Under the pieces are notes generated by a model that saw only the letters and a program-made list of their open reading frames with translations, had not been told where the DNA came from and ran no database searches. From Limnohabitans sp. 2KL-1 (lineage in GTDB: Bacteria > Pseudomonadota > Gammaproteobacteria > Burkholderiales > Burkholderiaceae_C): DNA of 64,000 bases. This document shows positions 54,424 to 63,700 of the stretch, piece after piece (within the stretch, counting starts at the first letter, position 1; every line of letters starts with the position of its first letter). The stretch is taken from positions 1-64,000 of the forward strand of contig NZ_NESL01000006.1 of the NCBI RefSeq assembly GCF_003063435.1, read 5' to 3'. The position numbers and the translations under genes were made by a program.

Positions 54424-55059
54424 ATGAAAACGATTCACTTTTACCTGGACTTCATTTCTCCTTATGCTTGGTTGGCTTTTGACGCCTTGCCCAAGGCGTT
54501 GCAAGGCATCAGCCACAAGGTGGTGCACAAGCCGGTGTTGTTTGCCAGCATGCTCAAACACCATGGGCATTTGGGTCCCGCCGAAATCAGCAGCAAACGC
54601 GACTGGACTTACCGGCAGGTGTTGTGGCTGGCCCGGCAGCAAGGAACGACCTTGCAGTTGCCTGCCATGCACCCGTTCAATCCCCTGGGTTTGTTGCGCT
54701 TGGCCACTGCCTGCGATGCCGATGGCGAGCCCAATCGATTTGTGTGTGAAAAGCTGTTTCAGCATGTCTGGTGCACGGGGCTGGACGCCGCGGATCCGGA
54801 GCGTTTGCTGCAGTTGAATGCGCAATTGGCACCGGGACGCGATCCCGTGAGTGCCGAGGTCAAGCAGGCGCTGCAAGCCCACGCCGATGAGGCCATTGCA
54901 CTTGGCGTTTTTGGGGTGCCAAGCTTTGTGGTGGATGACCAACTGTTTTGGGGTCAGGACGCATTGCCCATGCTGCGTGCGTATTTGAAGGGCGATCCCT
55001 GGTTTGATGGTCCCGATTGGCATGCGCCGGCGCAGTGTCGGGTGGGCATTCGCCGTTGA
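54424..55059 (+). CDS. DsbA-family protein, 2-hydroxychromene-2-carboxylate isomerase-like
   Basis: 211 residues of the kappa-GST/DsbA fold. It opens HFYLDFISPYAWLAFDALP, with the catalytic Ser of HCCA isomerases in place of a CXXC motif. The cis-proline motif is FGVPSFVVDDQLFWGQDAL. In naphthalene pathways such enzymes are glutathione-dependent isomerases; no such pathway is nearby, so the substrate is open. Confidence 0.87.
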   Translation: MKTIHFYLDFISPYAWLAFDALPKALQGISHKVVHKPVLFASMLKHHGHLGPAEISSKRDWTYRQVLWLARQQGTTLQLPAMHPFNPLGLLRLATACDADGEPNRFVCEKLFQHVWCTGLDAADPERLLQLNAQLAPGRDPVSAEVKQALQAHADEAIALGVFGVPSFVVDDQLFWGQDALPMLRAYLKGDPWFDGPDWHAPAQCRVGIRR

Positions 55060-55060
55060 G

Positions 55061-55315
55061 TCAGTCAGTGGTCGACTCTTGGGCTTCCCAGCGGTTCATG
55101 AGCCAGGCGTAGACCACGACGACGGCCAGAAAAATCAGGATCGAGCCTTGTGCCGCCATCCAGAAATGGAAAGGCCAGCCCCACACTTCAAATGACAGAC
55201 GGCGCGCAAAAAAACCAGGACCGAAACTGGCGGCAGCCCAGACCAACAGCAGGACAACCGTCAAACGCCGTTGGCGTGTTTTCAGTGCAGGGGAGGGCGT
55301 CGGAATTTCGACCAT
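55061..55315 (-). CDS. DUF4212 symporter small-subunit protein (orphan)
   Basis: 84 residues with two membrane helices (about 20-37 and 50-72), separated by a short loop with WGWPFHFWMAAQGS; the C-terminal YAWLMNRWE fits DUF4212. These proteins are normally the small partner of a sodium:solute symporter encoded just downstream. No such gene lies downstream here (the next gene is the opposite-strand DsbA-like one), so it is alone. Start is ATG 55315. Confidence 0.82.
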   Translation of the reverse strand: MVEIPTPSPALKTRQRRLTVVLLLVWAAASFGPGFFARRLSFEVWGWPFHFWMAAQGSILIFLAVVVVYAWLMNRWEAQESTTD

Positions 55316-55438
55316 GTCCAAGCATAGGGGACAAAGCGGTCCATCTTGCGCTCAGTGTTTTCCCTTGGCCTGCGTGGTCAAACGTATTGTTACAAGGGTT
55401 TTTACTTATTTTTCCGACGGTGTTCCAGATAAATTTCC

Positions 55439-55505
55439 TAGGGTTTAACCCCTTGAAAAGGGTATTTGAAGGGCAACCGCCCACTGAATCAAAGGGTTAA
55501 CCCTT
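55439..55505. promoter_or_regulatory. Two related palindromes upstream of the MFS gene
   Basis: AGGGTTTAACCCCTT near 55440-55454 and the perfect palindrome AAGGGTTAACCCTT at 55492-55505 share the GGGTTNAACCC core. Their centres are about 52 bp (five helical turns) apart. They sit 105-170 bp before the transporter start and look like operators for an unidentified regulator. The rest of 55316-55609 shows no gene. Confidence 0.5.
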
Positions 55506-55609
55506 GCGCTGTAAGCTGGCGTTGGATAAGCGTCAGAAGCGGGTCAGAGCCAGCACCAAGAATCGCAGCAAGTCTTCATGTTGGAGACTGCATTTTTTGG
55601 AGACAGCTT

Positions 55610-57370
55610 ATGGCTACAACAGTAGACCGCCCGATGTCGGCGGAAGAGAAGAAGGTGATTTTTGCCTCTTCTCTGGGTACCGTGTTTGAGTGGTACGACT
55701 TTTACCTGTACGGATCGCTTGCCGCGATCATTGCAAAACAGTTCTTCAGTGGTCTGGACGAAGGCTCTGCCTTCATCTTCGCGCTGCTGGCGTTTGCTGC
55801 CGGTTTCATCGTGCGTCCTTTCGGCGCGCTGGTGTTCGGCCGTTTGGGCGACATGATCGGTCGCAAGTACACCTTCCTGGTGACCATTTTGCTGATGGGT
55901 GCATCCACCTTCATCGTCGGTATCTTGCCTAACTACGCCAGCATCGGCGTGGCCGCTCCCATCATCCTGATCTGCTTGCGTTTGCTGCAAGGCTTGGCAC
56001 TGGGTGGTGAGTACGGTGGTGCTGCCACTTATGTGGCCGAGCACGCCCCTCACGGCAAGCGCGGTGCCTACACCGCCTGGATCCAGACCACCGCGACTTT
56101 GGGCTTGTTCTTGTCGTTGATGGTGATTTTGGGCACACGGACCATCATCGGTGAAGAAGCCTTCGCCGACTGGGGCTGGCGCGTGCCGTTCATTGTTTCG
56201 ATCATCATGTTGATCATCTCGGTCTACATCCGTTTGAGCATGAACGAATCGCCTGCTTTCGTGAAAATGAAAGCCGAAGGCAAGACCTCCAAAGCGCCTC
56301 TGTCCGAAGCTTTCGGCCAGTGGAAAAACCTGAAGATCGTGATCTTGGCCCTGATCGGTCTGACTGCCGGTCAAGCCGTGGTCTGGTACTCCGGTCAGTT
56401 CTACGCCTTGTTCTTCTTGACGCAAGCCCTCAAGGTGGACGGTGCGACTGCCAACATCATGGTCGCGATCTCGCTGATCATCGGCACACCTTTCTTCATC
56501 GTGTTCGGCGCACTGTCTGACAAGATTGGCCGCAAGCCGATCATCTTGGCCGGTTGCCTGTTGGCCGCTTTGACGTACTTCCCTGTGTTCAAGGCTTTGA
56601 CAAAAGCAGCCAACCCCGACTTGGCCGCAGCCCAGGCCGCATCGCAAGTGGTGGTGATTGCTGATCCAGCCGAGTGCTCGTTCCAGTTCAACCCCACAGG
56701 GACTGTGAAGTTCACATCGTCTTGCGACATTGCCAAGCAACGTTTGGCTGGCGCTTCGGTGAGCTACTCCAACGAAGTGGCACCTGCCGGTACACCTGCC
56801 ATCATCAAAGTGGGCGCGACGACCGTTCAGGTCAAGTACTCTGCTGAAGACGTGGCTGCCGCCAAGGCCAAGGCCGAGGAAAAACTGGCTGCCCTGAACG
56901 CGGCTGAACCTAAAGACGCCAAGGCGATCGAAGCTGCCACCAAGTCAGTCAAAGACCTGAGCAACGAGAAGACCGCTGGTGCTACTTTGCTGGGCGCCAA
57001 CCTGGGTGCGGCCTTGAAAGCGGCCAACTACCCAGCCAAAGCTGACATGGCCAAGTTCGACAAAGTCACCGTCATCATGATCCTCACCTATTTGGTGCTG
57101 CTCGTGACCATGGTGTACGGCCCCATCGCCGCCATGCTGGTTGAAATGTTCCCCACCCGCATCCGTTACACCTCCATGTCCCTGCCTTACCACATCGGTA
57201 ACGGCTGGTTCGGTGGCCTGTTGCCCACCACGGCGTTCGCCATCGTGGCCCAGACCGGTAACATGTACAACGGCCTGTGGTACCCGATCATCATCGCCGG
57301 TGCAACCGTCGTGATCGGTGGCTTGTTCATCAAGGAAACCAAAGACGTCGACATCTACGCTGACGACTGA
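55610..57370 (+). CDS. MFS transporter, metabolite:H+ symporter family, with large soluble insertion
   Basis: 586 residues from the ATG with TTGGAGA upstream. The N-half has the MHS hallmarks ASSLGTVFEWYDFYLYG, RPFGALVFGRLGDMIGRK and LQGLALGGEYGGAATYVAEH; the second half repeats GALSDKIGRKPIILAG. Between about residues 338 and 480 lies a hydrophilic, Ala/Lys-rich insertion including DPAECSFQFNPTG and two cysteines. The membrane part then resumes (VTVIMILTYLVLL, EMFPTRIRYTSMSLPYHIGN). The substrate is probably a carboxylate or betaine, unproven. Normal relatives are about 430 residues. Confidence 0.9.
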   Translation: MATTVDRPMSAEEKKVIFASSLGTVFEWYDFYLYGSLAAIIAKQFFSGLDEGSAFIFALLAFAAGFIVRPFGALVFGRLGDMIGRKYTFLVTILLMGASTFIVGILPNYASIGVAAPIILICLRLLQGLALGGEYGGAATYVAEHAPHGKRGAYTAWIQTTATLGLFLSLMVILGTRTIIGEEAFADWGWRVPFIVSIIMLIISVYIRLSMNESPAFVKMKAEGKTSKAPLSEAFGQWKNLKIVILALIGLTAGQAVVWYSGQFYALFFLTQALKVDGATANIMVAISLIIGTPFFIVFGALSDKIGRKPIILAGCLLAALTYFPVFKALTKAANPDLAAAQAASQVVVIADPAECSFQFNPTGTVKFTSSCDIAKQRLAGASVSYSNEVAPAGTPAIIKVGATTVQVKYSAEDVAAAKAKAEEKLAALNAAEPKDAKAIEAATKSVKDLSNEKTAGATLLGANLGAALKAANYPAKADMAKFDKVTVIMILTYLVLLVTMVYGPIAAMLVEMFPTRIRYTSMSLPYHIGNGWFGGLLPTTAFAIVAQTGNMYNGLWYPIIIAGATVVIGGLFIKETKDVDIYADD

Positions 57371-57459
57371 TCGATCTTGTAAGCATCCCGGGGTGACTCG
57401 GGTGCTACATTCTGGGCCTTCCCTCTGTGGAGGGCCTTTTTCATGATTGGAGATGAACT

Positions 57460-57651
57460 ATGTGGAAAATTGCTGTTGGATTTGTGATCTTTGCTGCCTT
57501 GGGGATTTATGTGATCAGCAAGGGCGGTGACAAGTTGGACATGGGTGGTGAAAAGCATGGTGCCGATGCTGTGCATGTCGAGCCAGCCAAGGCCGATGCC
57601 TCTGCTGCGCCTGCTGCAGCCCCTGCTGCTGACGCCAGCGCTGCCAAATAA
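57460..57651 (+). CDS. Small single-span membrane protein
   Basis: 63 residues. One membrane segment (residues 3-20, KIAVGFVIFAALGIYVIS) precedes a short charged stretch and an Ala/Pro-rich tail. A clear GGAGATG site is present before ATG. No known motif. It stands alone between the transporter and uvrA, with a strong terminator after it. Confidence 0.7.
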   Translation: MWKIAVGFVIFAALGIYVISKGGDKLDMGGEKHGADAVHVEPAKADASAAPAAAPAADASAAK

Positions 57652-57692
57652 ACGTTCTCGACAGGCCTGGCGAAGCTCAGGCCCGCCCAGTC

Positions 57693-57722
57693 AAAGCCAC
57701 GCCTGTGCGTGGCTTTTCTTTT
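57693..57722 (+). terminator. Rho-independent terminator before uvrA
   Basis: A perfect 10-bp stem (AAAGCCACGC with GCGTGGCTTT) with loop CTGT runs into TTCTTTT. It ends the small-protein transcript 63 bp before uvrA. Confidence 0.88.
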
Positions 57723-57785
57723 GGGCGGCAGAAATGTCATGGTCTGCGACCTAGAATGTTCGGCCTTCACCCCATAAAGCCCAGC

Positions 57786-60700
57786 ATGTCCCAAGGTCTC
57801 ATCCGCATCCGTGGTGCCCGTCAGCACAACCTCAAAAATCTCGATCTGGACATCCGCACAGGCGAGTTGACGGTGGTCACCGGCCCCAGTGGCTCGGGCA
57901 AGTCGAGCCTGGTGTTCGACACGCTGTACGCCGAAGGCCAGCGCCGCTATGTAGAGACCTTCAGCGCCTATGCCCGACAGTTTTTGGACCGCATGGACAA
58001 ACCGGCGGTCGACAAGGTCGAAGGCGTGCCCCCGGCGATTGCGATCGACCAGACCAACCCGGTGCGCAGCTCGCGCTCCACCGTGGGCACCATGACCGAG
58101 CTGAACGACCACCTGAAGCTGTTGTTCGCCCGCTTGGGCCAGCTGTTTGACAAAGACACCGCGCAGCCCGTGCGCCACGACAACCCCGACACGATTTATG
58201 CCGAACTGGCCCAGCGTGCCGCGCAAGCGGGCGACCCGCGCCTGTACCTGACTTTTCCGGTCGAGCTGCCCGCGAACACCAGCGCCGAGCAGGTTGAGCA
58301 GTGGCTGTCGGCCAGCGGCTTCACCAAGGTGCAGGCCGAGCGCGAAGTGGCCACCCTGACCGGCCCGCGCAAAGTGCTGGACGTGATCGCCGACCGTTTC
58401 CGTTTGGGCAAGGCCGAAAAAGCCCGCGTGGTCGAAGCCATCGAAGTGGCCCTCAAACGTGGCGGCCGCCTGAATGTGTATGTGGAGAAATCGGGGTCAG
58501 ATCCCAATTTCTCCGCTGCTGCTTCCTCTGAAGCCGCCTTCGACATCTGGCGCTTTTCTACGGGCCTGCATTGCCCCGACAGCGACCAGCGCTACACCGA
58601 CCCGATCCCGTCGATGTTCTCCTTCAACTCCGCCGTGGGCGCGTGCGAGACCTGCCGCGGCTTTGGGCGCGTGATCGGGGTCGATTACGGTTTGGTCATT
58701 CCCAACCCCAAGCTCACGCTGCGGGCCGGGGCCATCAAGACGCTGCAAACGCCCGCCTGGCAAGAAAACCAGGACGATCTGATGCGCCACGCAGAGGCCG
58801 CAGGCATTCCGCGTGACACCGCTTGGGACAAGCTGACGAAAGCGCAACAAGATTGGGTGATCCACGGCTCGCCCGAGTGGAAGGGGCGCTGGAACCACCA
58901 GTGGTATGGCGTGAAGCGCTTTTTTGAGTACCTGGAGAGCAAGGCCTACAAGATGCACATCCGGGTGCTCTTGTCCAAGTACCGCAGTTACACCGAATGC
59001 CCAACCTGCCAAGGGGCGCGTTTGAAGACCGAGAGTTTGCTCTGGCGCATTGGCAGCCATTCCGATGCCGATGGTGTCTTGCCGGTGGAAAAACGCTTCA
59101 TGCCGGCGGGTGTGAATTGGACGCGTGCGCAGTTGGAGGCGCTGCCGGGTTTGAGTTTGCACGACATGATGATCATGCCGCTCGATCGTTTGCGTTTGTT
59201 TTTTGACCGGGTGTCGGCGTCGGGTCATTTGGGGCAGGCTGCTGTGGGCATGGCAGGGGAGGCTCCGGCCGGGGATGGGCTGGGCTCCTCATACGGCGGG
59301 GGTACGCCCAAATCGTCGCCCAGCCCATCCCCGGCCGAAGCCGTAGGAGCGGGTGCAAACGCACCGACACACGGAGTCACCAAGACGGCGGTTGATACAG
59401 CGACCGAGAGGGCGCTAGACGCTCGATCGACCACAAGGTCTGCATCAGAGCGGGGGGCGGGCGACGATTTGGGCGTACCCCCGCCGTATGAGGAGCCCGC
59501 CCCCCGCTCTGATGCAGACCGGACCTCAGCAGAAACCACCGAAGCAAATCAGGCAAAAAACCAAGGCCCAAGCGCCGAACAAAAAGCCCTGCAACTCTTG
59601 CTGGAAGAAATCACCACCCGCCTCAAATACCTGTGCGACGTGGGCATTGGTTACCTCACCCTCGACCGCCAAAGCCGCACCTTGAGCGGCGGCGAAGTCC
59701 AGCGCATCAACCTCACCACTGCTCTGGGCACCAGCCTCGTCAACACCTTGTTCGTATTGGACGAACCCAGCATCGGCCTGCACCCGCGTGACATGCACCG
59801 CATCACCTTGGCCATGCACCGCCTGCGCGACGCGGGTAATACGCTGGTGGTGGTCGAGCACGACCCGGCGGTGATGATGGCCGCCGACCGCATGATCGAC
59901 ATGGGCCCTGGCCCGGGCGAGCGAGGCGGGCAAATCGTGTTTGATGGCACCACCGCCGACCTGCGCAACGCCGACACGCTCACGGGCGCTTATTTGGGCG
60001 GGCGCAAACAAGTGGGCCTGGGCTTCAAGCGCATGGTCACCGACAGCACGCCGCGTTTGATTTTGGAAGGTGCACGCGAGCACAACCTGCAAAACATCAG
60101 CGTGGACTTTCCCCTGCAGCGCCTGGTCACCATCACCGGCGTCAGCGGTTCGGGCAAGTCGAGTCTGATCCAGGACGTGCTGGCCCCGGCCCTGATGCGG
60201 CACTTTGGCAAGGCCACAGAAACGCCCGGCGCGCACGACCGCTTGCTGGGCGCCGACCACCTGAGCGATGTGGTGTTTGTGGACCAGTCGCCCATTGGCA
60301 AAACCGCACGTTCCAACCCGGTGAGTTATGTGGGCGCGTGGGACTCGATCCGCGAAATTTTTGCGACTGCGCCGCTGTCGCGCCAGCGCGGCTACACCGC
60401 CAGCAAGTTCAGCTTCAACGGTGGCGATGGCCGCTGCCCCACATGCGGCGGCTCGGGCTTTGAGCACGTCGAGATGCAGTTTTTGAGCGATGTGTATTTG
60501 CGCTGCCCCGACTGTGACGGCAAGCGCTACCGGCCTGAAATTCTGGAGATCACCGTCGAGCGCCAGGCCTTGGGTCAGGCGCAGCCGCGCCATCTGAATG
60601 TGGCCGATGTGCTGGACTTGACGGTGAGCGAAGCGGCCGCTTTGTTCGCACAAGACCGCGACGTGATCCGCGCCCTGCAACCCATCGTCGATGTGGGCCT

Positions 60701-63700
60701 GGAATACGTGAAGCTGGGCCAGCCTGTGCCCACCTTGTCGGGTGGTGAGGCGCAGCGCCTCAAGCTTGCAGGCTTTTTGGCCGAGGCCGCCAAAAGCGCC
60801 TCCAAGAGCCGCCAGAGTCTGGCGCGCAAGGGCACGCTGTTTTTGTTTGACGAGCCGACCACGGGCCTGCATTTTGATGACATCGCCAAGCTCATGCGGG
60901 CTTTGCGCAAGCTGCTTGAAGCGGGGCATTCGCTCATCGTCATCGAGCACAACCTGGACGTGATCCGCGCCAGCGATTGGCTGATCGATTTGGGGCCAGA
61001 AGGCGGTTATGCCGGAGGCCTGATTGTGGCCGAGGGTACGCCGGACGATGTGCGCCAACACGCCACATCGCACACGGGGCTGGCGCTTCGTGAATATGCG
61101 GCTGCGATGGGCGAGGTGTTTGTGGTGGCTGAGCGGTTGAGTGCGGATGTGTACGTTGGTGGGGGCGAGGCTGCGGTGTCAGCGGGTTCCTCATACGGCG
61201 GGGGTACGCCCAAATCGTCACCCGCTGACACCGCAGCCTCGCTGGCTCGCGTTCGAGGCGTGGAGGGTGCCTCCTCACTGGTTCCGGTTGCTCGGCGTGC
61301 GCCTGTGTTGAACAACAACATCCAGATCGTCAACGCCAAAGAGCACAATCTCAAAAACCTGAGCGTGGACATTCCACGCGGCAAGTTCAATGTGGTCACT
61401 GGCGTGAGTGGTTCGGGCAAATCCACGCTGGCGTTTGACATCCTGTTCAACGAAGGCCAGCGCCGTTATTTGGAAAGCCTGAACGCCTACGCGCGAAGCA
61501 TCGTGCAACCCGCAGGCCGCCCTGAGGTGGATGCGGTGTATGGCATTCCGCCCACCGTGGCGATTGAGCAGCGCTTGTCGCGCGGCGGCCGCAAATCCAC
61601 CGTGGGCACCACCACCGAGGTCTGGCATTTCTTGCGCCTGCTGTACGTCAAGCTGGGCATTCAGCATTGCGTGCACGACAACACGCCGGTGCAGCCGCAA
61701 ACGCCCGACAGCATCATCGCGCAGCTGATGACGCAGTTCCGGGGGCAGCACATTGGCCTGTTGGCTCCGCTGGTCAGCAACCGCAAAGGCGTTTACACCG
61801 AGCTGGCCGATTGGGCGCGGCCGCGTGGCTACACGCACTTGCGCGTCGATGGTGACTTTTTGCCCACGCAAGGTTTTCCGCGCATCGACCGGTTTAAAGA
61901 GCACAACATCGAACTGCCGGTGGCCAGTCTGGACGTGTTGCCGTCCAGCGAAACCGCGCTGCGCCAGGCGCTGACCAAAACGCTGGAACACGGCAAAGGC
62001 GTGGTGCATGTGCTGAGTGATTTGGATGGTTTGCGCGAAGCCATGTTCAGCGGCGAGTCCACCGCTCGCATTGGGCAGCACCGCGTGTTTTCGACGCTGC
62101 GGGCTTGCCCGGCCTGCGACACCTCGTATGCCGAACTGGACCCGCGCCTGTTCTCGTACAACAGCAAACACGGCTGGTGCCCCGACTGCGTGGGCACAGG
62201 CGTCAAGCTCAGCAAGGACGAGCGCAAAGTGTTCGACGATTCGGTGCGTGACGACAAAGACAAAGGCCGCGAGCAGACCTTTGCCGAGCCCGAAATCGAA
62301 GACTTGGCCAACGTGGCCTGCCCGAGTTGCGAAGGCACCCGGCTGAACGCCACGGCACGCGCCGTGCGGCTCGGCTCTGCGCCGGGCCAAGGCTGGCGCA
62401 TCACCGACATCGCCAGTTTGTCGGTGACCGACGTGCGGCATTGGGTGGACAAGTTGCAACTCACCGGCCGCGATGCCGACATCGCCCGCGATCTGGTGCC
62501 CGAAATCAAGAGCCGCCTGGAGTTTCTGGAAGAGGTCGGCCTGGGTTACCTCACGCTCGACCGGGGCGCACCCACACTGTCGGGCGGCGAGGCGCAGCGC
62601 ATCCGCCTGGCCGCGCAACTGGGCAGCAACCTGCAAGGCGTGTGCTACGTGCTGGACGAACCCACCATTGGCCTGCACGCCCGCGACAACCAGATTTTGC
62701 TGAACGCCTTGCAAAGTCTGAGCGACAAGGGCAACACGCTGGTGGTGGTGGAGCACGACGAAGACACGATCCGCCGAGCCGACCACATCATCGACATCGG
62801 CCCCAGCGCCGGCAAACGCGGTGGCCGCTTGGTGGCACAAGGCTCGGTGGCCGACATCACGGCTTCTGCCGACTCACAAACCGGTCGCTATTTGCTGCAC
62901 GCGATGAAGCATCCGATGCAAGTACGCAGGGTGGTGGATGCTTCTGCGTGGGGCCATGCCGTGGGCTCCTCATACGGCGGGGGTACGCCAAAATCGTCGC
63001 CCACGCCACCGCCCCACGCAGAGGCGGTGGAGAAATTGGGGTCAGATCCCCATTCTTTGCAAGCTGCGACGGCCGCTGAAACCGCCATCACAACTGCAAC
63101 GGCCACCGCCAAAGTTAAAGGCAAAAAGAAAGCCGCTCAGCCCGCTGTAGCAGAAACGCCCGAAGTGCTCACACCCCAGTGGCTCACCCTCACCGGTGCC
63201 AACTTGCACAACCTGCGCCAGGTCGATGTGCAAGTGCCTCTGAAACGATTGGTGGCCGTCACTGGTGTCAGTGGCTCCGGCAAGTCCACCTTGGCCCGAG
63301 ATGTGCTGTTGGCGAACGTGCAAGCGTTGGTCAGCCAGCGCTCCACCTTTGCGGGCCGCACGGCACAAGACGCAGGCCAGCGCGTGGCCTTGAGCGCGTG
63401 CAGCGATGTGCAAGGCTTTGAGACCATTGACCGTGTGCTCGAAGTGGATCAAACCCCGATTGGCAAAACACCGCGCTCTTGCCCGGCCACTTACATCGGT
63501 TTTTGGGACACGATCCGCAAACTGTTTGCGGAAACGTTAGAAGCGAAAGCGCGTGGCTATGCGGCCGGGCGCTTCAGCTTCAACACCGGCGAAGGCCGCT
63601 GCCCTGGCTGCGAAGGCCAGGGCATGCGCACCATTGAGATGAGCTTTTTGCCGGATGTGAAAGTGCCCTGTGAAACTTGCCGGGGTGCCCGGTTCAACCC

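Noticed and set aside
53830..55023. 397-residue extension of the UspA frame
   Set aside because: The extra part is antisense to the DsbA-like gene; GGAGG before the ATG at 54273 and the normal UspA length fix the start.
61100..61300. Possible frameshift or gene boundary between the two UvrA halves
   Set aside because: The frame stays open through the linker and into module 3, with no stop or ribosome-binding site plus start, so a true fusion is the simpler reading.
59286..62998. Repeated 32-nt sequence as possible CRISPR repeats
   Set aside because: Spacing is irregular (about 145 to 1750 bp), orientation is mixed, each copy has its own inverted arms, and all lie inside an open coding frame.
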